Positions 11,706-25,977 of a stretch of DNA of 64,000 bases are shown here, piece by piece. This stretch comes from Clavelina lepadiformis (lineage: Eukaryota; Chordata; Ascidiacea; Aplousobranchia; Clavelinidae). Positions within the stretch are counted from its first letter, which is position 1; the number at the start of each line of letters is the position of its first letter. Where the stretch lies: positions 5,332,001 to 5,396,000 of the forward strand of contig NC_135240.1 of assembly GCF_947623445.1 (NCBI RefSeq), written 5' to 3'. The position numbers and the translations under genes are program-made. The notes below the pieces were generated by a model. That model worked only from the letters and a program-made list of their open reading frames with translations. It made no database searches and had not been told where the DNA came from.

Positions 11706-14048
11706 ATGCCAAAGAACTCGCCGGTGATCGACACACATTTCCATATATGGGACCTGAAGAAGTTCGATTACGTTTGGCCGAATTCCGACCGGGAGTTGGA
11801 AAAAGTTTATCGCAATTTCATGCCCGACGATTATTTAAGAGAAATGTAAGGTTTGTGCAGCTACGACAAGGCCTCAGTGTTGCTGAAACGTTGAACCGCC
11901 TCGAAATTTGACTTAAATTGTCACCTAACCGTGCCAGGCTGAAGCAACGAGCTTCTATCTTTAATCGTGTTTAATACATTCTCACAAGTCCAACCTTTCC
12001 AACCAATGAACTCAGTCTTAAAATTGTTCAAGGCCCACTGTTAACTGCAAAGCAAAGCTTACGAAAGAAACTTGACAAATGACAAACTCACCAATGAAAT
12101 GACATAATATGTAATATCATGTAATAATTAGTAATAACGTAATATGAAATTACGTTTGATTTTACAGAGACAAACAGGCAATTATGATATTACGCTTCAG
12201 AAACACGTTTTAAAGACATGTTTGTTTTAACAATTGTCTTTGACGCAATTTTGGAATAACAAACGTGGTCATTAAAACCTCCATAAGAGCTCAGAGTGTT
12301 CTTGCTAAAATATGTCTGGGCGCTATTCAAGCTAGGGCCGTCCTTAGCCAGGAGTTTTCAACTTTTTTACAGTCGTGTGGCACACATTTGTTTTGCAAAA
12401 ATGGGATATAGAGTTGTTAATTATAATGGAATGATTCACTGGTACCCTTACTTTCCTGCCTAAGTCCCGTCTCAGCTTAAATGCTAAAACAAGACAAAAA
12501 TTCTGAAATAAAGGATAAATAACCTGGCCCACCTCAAAATGCTCCATGACCCACTGGTTGAGAACAGCTGGTCTAAACTAACCTGTACTGCCATCCCAAA
12601 CACTGCGACGGCAAAAGGCCACAAAAGGTTAAACGCCACAGCATAAGTTGAACTTATTTGTTGTTTCAGGGCAGACACTGAAATTACAAATTCAATTTTC
12701 GTTGAAGCTCATGAAAGTCTGGAAGAAACTCGATGGGTGCTTCAACTTGCAGAGCAATATGACTTCATAAAAGGTTTTTATTACAAAACATTATTGGGAG
12801 GGAAAGTTTTTATATCAAGATTAGATTAATATTATCATCGGAATAAGCTGAATAATTCTAACAGTTTTCTATGGACGATACGAAATGGGCATCAGATAAA
12901 AAAAGAAAACACTACAGTATAGGTTTTTAAAACTGAAAAATAAGCTTGCTCAACCAGTAAATATTATTGAAGTTGTTTCTCCTGTGTTTATCGCCTAGCG
13001 GCACTTTTTTGGTTCACGGTAAACTCGTTTCAGCGCTCGCCCCACATTTCTAAACGTCATATATTACGTCACAATCAATTTATCGCGATAGGGGTGGTGG
13101 GCTTCGTTGATCTTACTTCGGACAACGTGGAAGAGCGAATCAAAGAATTCAAAGGAAACCGGAAACTGGTTGGCGTGCGGAAAGTTCTAGACCTCAGCGA
13201 CGAAGGATGGATAGAGCGCGATGACGTCATGAGGGGGATAGACGCTCTCGCACGTCACAATCTGACTTATGACTTGTTGGTAAAACGGATTTGGTTTTAG
13301 AATTGAATTACTTGAAAATTGTTAAGTTTGAAAAAGATGATGCGAAAATTCGCTTTGTACTGGACTATGGAAGAGGTGGATAGCCTATGTATAAACGCTT
13401 TAAGCTGCATTTGCGTTAAAAAGAAAATGTTCTGACAACCTGGACATGCTATATTATGACACAACAATCACTCATTATTACAGATCAGAACAAGGGACCA
13501 GTATGAATCGGCCAAGAAATTTCTGGAGAGTGCGCCACCTAGCCTCAAGATAATCATAGACCATCTGGGCAAACCAAACGCTAAGACAGGCGCAGACGAA
13601 CAGTGGTATGAGGATATGAGCTTATACGCTTCTTATAAGAACGTGTACTGCAAGTTGTCAGGTAATGGCGCCCTTGTAGGTGGATTGTCAAAATAAAATT
13701 GCAAAAATCTGCTTGAAATAAAACTTCCACTTGCACAGAGTTATGAGATATAAACTTAAAGTATTTTTGCATAAAAATTTCTCTATCTTTATAGGCATGG
13801 TCACTGAAGGCAATTTGAACGACTGGAAGCCTTCAGACTTTAAGAAACACGTTGATTACGTCATCGAGAAATTCGGAACTGACCGAGTAATGTTTGGATC
13901 TGATTGGCCAGTTTGCAAACTGGCAAATGCCAATCTATCTGACGTCTTTGAACTGCTTAAGGGGCTTTTATCGGATCTTTCAGAAAAGGACAGAGAGAAA
14001 GTTTTAAGGCTGAATGCAATTAAAGCTTACAACCTTGAAATTCACTAA
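11706..14048 (+). CDS. Amidohydrolase-2 family (y4mH / lactonase-like) TIM-barrel hydrolase
   Basis: Five exons with matching phases: 11706-11845, 12670-12773, 13092-13279, 13484-13661, 13795-14048; 287 aa, the usual family length. Metal-site motifs are visible in order: DTHFHIWD with the HxH pair at residues 11 and 13, FVEAHES, IDHLGKP, and MFGSDWPVCKL with the conserved Asp near the end. This is the COG3618 set (L-fuconolactonase, L-rhamnono-lactonase and y4mH-like proteins), which hydrolyse sugar lactones or related carboxylic substrates; the actual substrate is not predictable. The first ATG directly at the HxH motif was chosen because an AG acceptor (aaatcag, 11700-11701) lies 4 bases upstream, fitting trans-splicing; earlier in-frame ATGs exist (11487, 11538, 11583) but add non-family sequence. 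Tail-to-tail with the synthetase gene. Confidence 0.85.
12350..12572. mobile_element. Probable hAT-like MITE in intron 1 of the amidohydrolase gene
   Basis: Left ccaggagttttcaac and right gttgagaacagctgg form imperfect inverted ends of the GTTCTCAAC type common to hAT non-autonomous elements; the interior contains further such motifs. No clear target duplication. Confidence 0.4.
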
Positions 14049-14383
14049 TAATTGTTTTACAACTGGGTGGCAATGTTTCACACAATGTAAAGGTTCAAAT
14101 CCTTTTTTTCATCCGTATACTGATTTTCTATCTACGGTCGGACTTTTCTTCATAATACATTTAACACATCAGTTCGTAGCATTCTTTGCATTAATTATAA
14201 GCAACAGCTGTTATAACGAGCCTCTGCTCAACTGATGAACTCAACCACATATGAGTTAATATCACATAGAACTGATATAATTAAGTTTATAACATTACTG
14301 AGTGTACTTTCTTTAATTGCAACTGCTAATTGTAAAGCAATTGTAACCGGTAATTGTTATGTCACAAATAAAACTGTGCCCAC
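14049..14383. other. Gap between the convergent amidohydrolase and arginyl-tRNA synthetase genes
   Basis: 335 bases that should contain 3' untranslated sequence of both genes. I looked here on the minus strand for the final synthetase exon (family consensus MWR-LLLCE) and did not find it. Confidence 0.5.
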
Positions 14384-18522
<4,139 letters not shown>

Positions 18523-18542
18523 TCTTGTACGAATGTGGTCAA

Positions 18543-19689
18543 CTGAATATGGTCACAGAATTCAGAAAACTTGGTTAATCTAACTAGGCCACAGAACAAG
18601 CCTGCAACTGCAAGCAGTGCCAATAAAATCTGAAGATATTGTACTGATTCAAGCACGAGCCTAATGATTTTCAAGTAAAAAATAAGTTCATATGGCATAA
18701 GGCTATTGCAAGTGTTGACTCTCTTGTATACATTTACAATCCAACTGAAGGCCTGAATCATAGGCCTAGCCTAGATCAAAACTGCAAAAATTTTCTTCTG
18801 GGGCAGTAGCTTCCCAAAGAGGAAACTTTTCGCCAAAAATATTACTTAAAAACACTTAAAGAAATTGGGCAAAATCATTCCTCAGTGTGCTACTGAATTT
18901 AAATATAACAGCAGTTGAATGCGCTCTTGCCACACTCTGCAGACCGTGTGTGTGGACGGGGGTTGTGGGGTTCTGACTAATTGAAATAACCTGCTGGTCT
19001 ATAACCTACGTCCGTAACAAATGCCCCCATTCCCGGCGTTCAGCACATCAGAAATTCCAAATACGAGTTATGACTTACGAGCTAGGCTAGCCTAATCATC
19101 ATTTTTCGAATATGTAAATAAAATATAAACTCTTAATTAAGAATGTGGACGTTTCACTGACATTATATTTGTACGTCGCGGTCGGCAACGTATGCCCAAA
19201 TTCTGTACATAAGCCTAACGTTCCCAACACTTTGTTCAGCTTTGTTATGATTGCATTTCCTGGCTGATGGACTGAAAAGAAGTGTACACTGTGAACACTG
19301 ACTCTGTGAACTGTTACACATGTTACATCAGTTAAAGGGCAACAGCGCCACCAAAGCAAGACATTTGATAGCGGAAAACTAAACTGCACCACGCAATACA
19401 AGTATACCACCCCATTGAACTCAATCCTTGACGAATGGGGTGATATACACGACGTAAAATATAAGTAAAAGGATTTGAAAAGTTATTTAGTAGAAATTTT
19501 ATAAAAAGTTAATAAAGCTAAAGTAAAAAACTATGAAAACAAAAAGTAAACTTAATAAATCTGCTGATCAGGTTTTGCTTTTAGCAGAGTCGTACTTGCT
19601 TAGTTTTTATATAATATTTATGTAGTTTTTACATTTGCCAATATATTTATTAAATGTATGTATTTACAGAATATTTTCAAAGCATTTAA
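18543..19689. other. Upstream region of RARS1, no gene seen
   Basis: Promoter side of RARS1 up to the retrotransposon. A 103-codon minus-strand ORF at 19410-19099 has no recognisable content. Several tagcctaggc-like runs, common in this window's non-coding DNA. Confidence 0.4.
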
Positions 19690-19991
19690 TGTGGTGACAT
19701 TCCATTGTATTAACATTCCTTTGTTTACGCCTTGCCTCACGCCTTAATTGTTTACGCCTTGCCTCACGCCTTAATTGCTTCGCCGCCTTAAATAGAACTG
19801 TAGAACTTCATTTCAGTAGCAAGCGCAGTGTCGGTGGGTCGGCTGCTTAATAGTATGAGTTCACATATATAAATGTTATATAGCTGTCACGTTTCGCCTA
19901 ACTGATTCTATTTGTTTTAGGTCTGTTCAATTCTGTTTTTAATAAAGCCTAAGTTGCTCGGATTTAGTGTTTGAGTTTCAAGGTTATGACA
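19690..19991 (+). repeat. 5' LTR of the young Ty3/gypsy element
   Basis: Starts TGTGGTGACATTCC and ends GGTTATGACA; contains AATAAA at 19941. Contains a 29-base direct duplication built on tttacgccttgcctcacgcc. Confidence 0.95.
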
Positions 19992-19992
19992 A

Positions 19993-20006
19993 TTTATTAA
20001 AAACAG
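19993..20006 (+). promoter_or_regulatory. Candidate self-priming primer-binding site
   Basis: TTTATTAAAAACAG directly after the LTR is the exact reverse complement of CTGTTTTTAATAAA inside the LTR (19933-19946). No TGG-type tRNA complement follows the LTR. The arrangement is that of Tf1/sushi-type self-primed elements. Confidence 0.6.
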
Positions 20007-20023
20007 TATAAGACGAACAGGTG

Positions 20024-21094
20024 ATGGACAAGCTCTTACTTCGACCGAAAGATCTCACGGTTAGCCCGGATACCGTCGACGCTCCTAAAGTCTTCAAGTA
20101 TTAGTTACAGACGGTCGAAGACTACATTGCTACACTGGAAGAGCTACGCCCTACGCAATCGCCCGATATAAACAAAACAAGAGTTGTTCGAAGCTGTCTT
20201 TCGCCCGAAGTTTTCTGCTACGTAGAGGAAGCTGATAGCTACGAGGGTATTGTAACTCTTCTGAAAGAGTTGTACATCCGACCAAGAAATAATGTCTACG
20301 CACGACATCTACTGGTCAGTCGGCAGCAAAACCACGGGGAAAATGTCCTGGAGTACCTTCGTGCCCTTAAGATACTTGCTAAGGATTGTACTTTTGAAGC
20401 AGTCACAGCGAGTAAGTACCGCAACGAACTTATACGGGACGCTTTCATTAATGGGGTGAGTTCTTCGCTCGTACGTCAACGCCTGTTGGAGATAGATGAT
20501 ATCAACCTACAGCGAGCAGCCGATTTAGCCGATAACTTAGAGAGAGCTCAATTGCAATCGAGCTCAATGGGCTCTGTCAGTACCGGCCCTCGCCTGGTGG
20601 CTTCGGCCCAACCAACGTTGCCCGCTTTGCCACCGAGAGAAAGCACACTACAAACTGGAGGATCACTAGCTGTCGCTCCGAAAGTACGTGAATTGAGGAC
20701 TCAAAAAACTTGCTTCTACTGTGGCGGTGCGCTACATAGTCGTAATTATTGTCCCGCCCGTGATCGAGAATGTCGCAATTGCGGAAAAAGAGGCCATTTC
20801 TCAAATGTCTGCCGCAGTAATCGCTCTTTTCTACAAACTGCTAAGCAATCCAAGGGATCAAGTGAACTATCAGAACGGTATTCTGCCATCGCCGCTAAAA
20901 CATCTGGGACCTCATTTCTGGCAGGTGCTCCCGGCTGCCTCCAGCGTACAGTCGTCAACGCTGTCATTGAAGGCCGACTCGTTAAAGCCTTGTTAGACTC
21001 CGGCGCTTCTGAAAATTTTATCGATAGCTCTTTAGCTGAAAACATCAATTTAAAACCGGAAGGAAAAGTGAGTGAGAACCTTGGCTTCCACTGA
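20024..21094 (+). pseudogene. gag and start of protease, young gypsy element
   Basis: Reads from ATG 20024 in one frame, broken by TAG at 20102-20104. After the capsid-like region come two CCHC zinc knuckles (CFYCGGALHSRNYC and CRNCGKRGHFSNVC, about 20710-20815), then the aspartic protease active site LLDSGASENF (about 20990). The frame ends at TGA 21092, inside the protease domain; the rest of the protease is in the next frame. Confidence 0.85.
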
Positions 21095-22718
21095 ACTGCA
21101 GTTGGAAACACAAGGTCATGTTAAAACAGCCATTCAACTGCTCGGCCGGAGCTACTCTAACGTTGTGCTGGACGTAATGCATAACTCTTGTGCCGATATC
21201 ATCTTGGGGCAAAAATTTCTACAAAGACATGAGGCTGTTACTTTCGAATTTGGTGGAGCTGAAAATCCTCTTGTGGTGTCCGCTGCTTCGGAAAAGGTTT
21301 TCGCGGTAGCGGCAGCCGATGTTGACCCACCCAACTTGTTCGAATTTATGCAAAAGGATTACTACCCTGTCGCTTCTCGCACTCGTTCCTACTCAAGGGA
21401 AGACTCCGCCTTCATAAAAGCCGAAATTAAAAGATTAATTTCCGAAGACATCGTTGAGCCGTCGAAATCGCCTTGGAGAGCTCAATTACTAGTGGTGCGA
21501 AATCGAGAAAAATGTCGTTTGGTGGTCGACTACTCGCAAACTGTCAATCGCTTCACTTTGCTCGATGCTTACCCGCTTCCACGCATCGAGGACATTGTCA
21601 ACAAGGTTGGAAAGGACAGATACTATAGCTCACTCGATCTACGGTCGGCCTACCACCAGGTACCGATTCGAGCGGAGGAACGCCCATTCACTGCGTTTGA
21701 AGCTATGGGTCGCCTGTATCAATACAAAAGACTTCCCTTTGGTGTTACAAACGGTGTGGCCGCCTTTCAAAGAGTGATTGACGATTTCATCCGACGTCAT
21801 AAGCTAAAAAAGGTATTTGCATATTTGGACGACGTAACAGTTGCTGGCGCGACGATAGAAGAACATGATCAAAATTTAGAAGCTTTACTAAATGCCGCGA
21901 AGCTTACTGGATTAACTTTCAACGAAGAGAAGTCAAAACTGCGTCAGCAAACCATAAACCTGCTTGGGTACCAGATATCCCACAATCAAGTGAAGCCGGA
22001 CCCCGAAAGACTCCGCCCGCTACTTGACATGCCTCCACCGAAATCCCCCCGGGAACTTAAAAGAATTTGTGGCATGTTTGCATACTATTCCAAATGGATC
22101 GAGAATTTTTCCGGAAAAGCTGGCCCCCTTTTTAAAGCTACCGATTTCCCTTTGAACGCTAAGGCGTCAAATGCTTTTGCCGAGTTAAAACAAGAAATTG
22201 TTAAAGCTAGTCTCAGTAGTATCTCTGAAGATATGCCGTTCGAGGTTGAGTGCGATGCATCCGACTACGCCGTTGCAGCCACTTTGTCACAAGGAGGGCG
22301 CCCAGTGGCGTTTATGTCTCGGACGCTCAGTAAATGTGAACGACGTTACCCTTCTATTGAGAAAGAAGCTACTGCTATCATAGAAGCGGTCCGTAAATGG
22401 GCCCATTACCTAAAAGGGAGAACGTTTACATTGGTAACGGACCAACGATCGGTTTCCTTTATGTTCAGTAAAACCAACAAAGGAAAAATCAAAAACAACA
22501 AAATACTGATGTGGCGTCTAGAACTGAGTCCTTTTCACTATGAAATTCGCCACAGGCCAGGGAAGGAAAATGTTGTCCCCGACGCCCTTTCAAGAGTTTG
22601 TGCCACAGTGGATTGCCTAAAAGACTTGTCATCGCTTCATGATTCCCTCGGACATCCAGGCTACGCTCGACTCTATCATTTTGTATTGAAAAGTGGTATA
22701 TGGTCCCTTAACCTGTAA
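21072..22718 (+). pseudogene. pol (protease end, reverse transcriptase, RNase H), young gypsy element
   Basis: Frame is +1 relative to gag and opens right after a stop at 21069. Contains the protease end (ADIILGQKFL), reverse transcriptase with LDLRSAYHQV, the RLPFGVTNGVAAFQR block and the catalytic YLDD (about 21825), then RNase H (VECDASDYAVAATL, LVTDQRSVSFMF) and the start of the integrase zinc finger (HDSLGHPGYARLYHF). Reading is lost at about 22687 where foreign sequence begins. Confidence 0.88.
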
Positions 22719-23058
22719 GGTTTACCCACTTACACTACAAAGTCTGTTTCCTTGTGTATTACTTAACAGTGAACTTTGATAGACTTCAGCAATAATGACG
22801 CAGGAATGACTACTGTATAATCTGATTATATTTGAAGCTTCTTTGAACGAATACATCAAGATAGAACATTGTGACAGCAACAGCATAAAGACATGTTGCG
22901 GCGTTGAACGTAAAAACCAAAAAGGACTGAATGAATCAAAATGCACGCACAGGGTAAGCTGTTGATTACGTCACGCAGTGTTATGCTTCACTGATTCCAT
23001 AGATGAGAATTCTATGTCGTACACAATTTTATATTATATTAAGTGATATATTTATCAC
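22687..23058. mobile_element. Unidentified insertion (~370 bp) in the integrase zinc-binding domain
   Basis: Left of the segment the zinc-finger helix ends at LYHF; integrase reading resumes at RVRNLPYTSEEART on the right, so the two halves of one HHCC domain are separated. The inserted DNA is AT-rich and non-coding, with no clear inverted ends; tatcat-like bases at both edges could be a target duplication. Bounds are approximate. Confidence 0.6.
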
Positions 23059-24096
23059 CATTTCATCCGTGTTCGAAACCTTCCGTACACGAGCGAGGAA
23101 GCAAGAACCGCTTGTAAGTCCTGTCGTGTTTGCGCCGAGGTTAAACCCCGCTTTTTTAAAAGACCGCCTGAGACACTCATCAAAGCTACTCACCCGTGGG
23201 AACGTTTGAGTATGGACTTCAAAGGACCTGTTAAAGGAACGAAGCCATATCTATTAGTAATTCTTGACGAATATAGTCGTTATCCTTTTGTTTATCCTTG
23301 CAAGAATATGTCTTCAGACACAGTTATCGATTGTCTCTCCGACCTCTTCTGCTTGTTTGGTTTTCCGGCATACATACATAGTGATCGAGGATCCAGCTTC
23401 ATGAGTCGGGAACTCAAAGATTTCTTAATGGCTCGAGGAATTGCGACAAGTTATTCTACTCCGTATCATCCGCAAGGGAATTCGCAATGCGAAAGAGCAA
23501 ATCAAACGATTTGGAGAACTATAAAACTCCTCTTGTCCTCCTACAAATCCTCAGAAGAACATTGGGAACGTGTTCTCCCTCAAGCTCTACACGGAATTAG
23601 GTCGTTGTTGTGTACGGCCACTAACGAAACCCCACATGAAAGAATGTTTCCTTTTCCAAGACGGGCGACTCTAGGAAGCCCGATGCCTACGTGGTTGCTG
23701 AATCAAGGAACCGTGCTGCTGCGTCGATTTGTGCGAAACAAAGGCGATCCAGTCTGCGATCCTGTCGAATTAATGATGGTGAACCCCACCTTCGCACGAG
23801 TTAAATATCCAAATGGAAGGGAGAGTACGGTGTCGACTTCCGACCTTGCACCTTGCCCACAAGCAAACCCGGCTGACGATGACATTGAGGAAGCCACAGC
23901 ATCGGATGTCACTCCACCGTTACGTCAACCGGAATTACGTTTGCCTACAGGCACTGGTGACGGTGTGCGGACAGAAACTGACATTCGAAACGATGGAGAC
24001 CAGGAAACGTCTTCCATGGAGACTGATTCACAAACCCCGCGGCGCTCCACGAGAGAGAGAAGACCTCCACAAAGATATGGCGAATGGACCTTGTAG
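23059..24096 (+). pseudogene. Integrase, young gypsy element (3' part of pol)
   Basis: Resumes with the CKSCRVCAEVKPRF half of the zinc finger, then the DDE core: MDFKGPV (first Asp), HSDRGSSF (second Asp) and NSQCERANQT (Glu). The tail ends in STRERRPPQRYGEW, a common gypsy C-terminus. The core itself is open to the stop at 24094-24096. Confidence 0.88.
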
Positions 24097-24161
24097 TTTT
24101 TTTCAAACATTGTAATTACTTATTATTATTAATACTTAATAATTATTTAACCGGGGGTGAA

Positions 24162-24463
24162 TGTGGTGACATTCCATTGTATTAACATTCCTTTGTTTAC
24201 GCCTTGCCTCACGCCTTAATTGTTTACGCCTTGCCTCACGCCTTAATTGCTTCGCCGCCTTAAATAGAACTGTAGAACTTCATTTCAGTAGCAAGCGCAG
24301 TGTCGGTGGGTCGGCTGCTTAATAGTATGAGTTCACATATATAAATGTTATATAGCTGTCACGTTTCGCCTAACTGATTCTATTTGTTTTAGGTCTGTTC
24401 AATTCTGTTTTTAATAAAGCCCAAGTTGCTCGGATTTAGTGTTTGAGTTTCAAGGTTATGACA
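24162..24463 (+). repeat. 3' LTR of the young Ty3/gypsy element
   Basis: 302 bp, one substitution relative to the 5' LTR; followed by TTTAA target duplication. Confidence 0.95.
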
Positions 24464-25977
24464 TTTAACAAAAAATCTTTTTTTAGCAGTTATTTTGTAG
24501 TGTGTAGTAGTTATCATATTTTTGCTTTTTTGATTTCTATGTTTACACAAGAGTGTTATTATGACAAAATAGGATGCTTTGTGTCATCTGTTTCTTGAAG
24601 TTTTTCTTGTCCAACGTTGTAGCTTGCACTGCGTTCGCTCCTTATTGAATAGATAGCTTTTACAGTAGGTCGCCGGATAAGTACGCTACTAAACCGAACA
24701 TCAAAATTTGTACCACGCCAGTGTAATGCTTATATTATAGACTACTTCTGCGCCAGTTTATTGTGTTGGCGCATAGTCTTAACTTATCCGGCAACATACA
24801 AACTTTCCGTTTGGGTTTTGGAGTAGCCTAGGCTAGTACCGGTACGTCGGAAAGGAGTTTATAGTGGAAAGTGTAGCAGGCTGGCAGCTGCACGCAGGAC
24901 ATTCATCAACGTTCACGTCCAATTCTTCACGCTGATGTATAAGTGACAAAGAAAAACTGGTTGTTTGAACGCCAGATTATAATAAAAAAACCAAAACATT
25001 AAGGCTTCGGGGCACGCCAAATATGCGTCTATGCACGACTATTTCTTGTCGAAAACTGCCATAATTTACAGTCGGGGGTAAGGTCCATAAGATCAATACC
25101 AGGCTGCCAGATAACAGCAAGTTAATTGTTCTAATGCGCTATGTGCTCTAAATGCGTTGTGTCTTTAGTCTAACAACATGCTTTTGTGAATTGGTCTATA
25201 AATAAACTTCACACGAGCAAGGCCTTGTGTAGTGGATCAGTGGACTGCGGTAAGCTTTACTAAAGATTTACAGTAGAAATTTTGCTATGTGTATAGGTAC
25301 TAGTACTTTTTAAAGCCGTGCATTTTAATCAAATCCGCAGCAGCATTAGTATAGGCCTGGACTTTGGATAGATAATGTTCTACCTGTAAGCGTATTTTAG
25401 AACAGGGCCAAACCTTGTCTAGCCTGCAGTATATTTCTAATCCACAATGGGTTGCATGGTATGGATCTGTGCATTTGGCATTTGAAGTCTGTTGAGTGCT
25501 GAGCATAGCCTACCAAATGAAAATGATGTTTTAATACACGCTTACATCTTAGGGACATCAATTGACTCAGTTTATTTTTTTTGATGTTTGCTTGTGGATG
25601 GTGTGATAGAATACCAGACTGATAAAACTTGGCCTGTACAGAGAACGAGTTTGCACAAAAACACTTGGTAACCATGTTTGTCGGTGCTGAATCAGCAATT
25701 TTGTAGTATACAAAAAATTTTGACATATTTTACAATGCAATAATTTTTTTGGCAGAGAGTAATGTTTAAAATTAACATAGTGTATGAATTCAAAACAATT
25801 TTATTTCAGTTGCAGATTTGTTTTTTTTTTCAGGGAAAATAATGTTCCCGCACAAAATTAAATTTTTTGTTTGTATAGGGTACCCAATCTGGTAAGCTAA
25901 TTCTTTTAAAACAGAAAATTTTGTCGCTGGATATATTTAAGTTACTTTCCTGAAAAGATTGGTGCCAAGAAGATATT
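24464..25977. other. Intergenic / upstream of the polycystin-like gene
   Basis: No convincing exons on either strand. If the polycystin-like gene has an extracellular part like its relatives, its exons should lie here or are absent; I see none. Confidence 0.4.

Larger units (their letters stand above)
19690..24463 (+). mobile_element. Ty3/gypsy LTR retrotransposon, young but disabled
   Basis: 4774 bp with two 302-bp LTRs (TG...CA) that differ at one position (T/C after AATAAAGCC), flanked by the 5-bp target duplication TTTAA. Order gag - protease - reverse transcriptase - RNase H - integrase identifies Ty3/gypsy. A purine tract (ccgggggtgaa) precedes the 3' LTR. Breaks: in-frame TAG at 20102, a frame change at 21072-21094 within the protease region, and a roughly 370-bp unrelated insertion in the zinc-binding part of integrase. 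No env and no chromodomain seen. Confidence 0.95.

Noticed and set aside
14083..14104. ggttcaaatcc resembling a tRNA B box
   Set aside because: No A box at the right distance and no cloverleaf can be formed.
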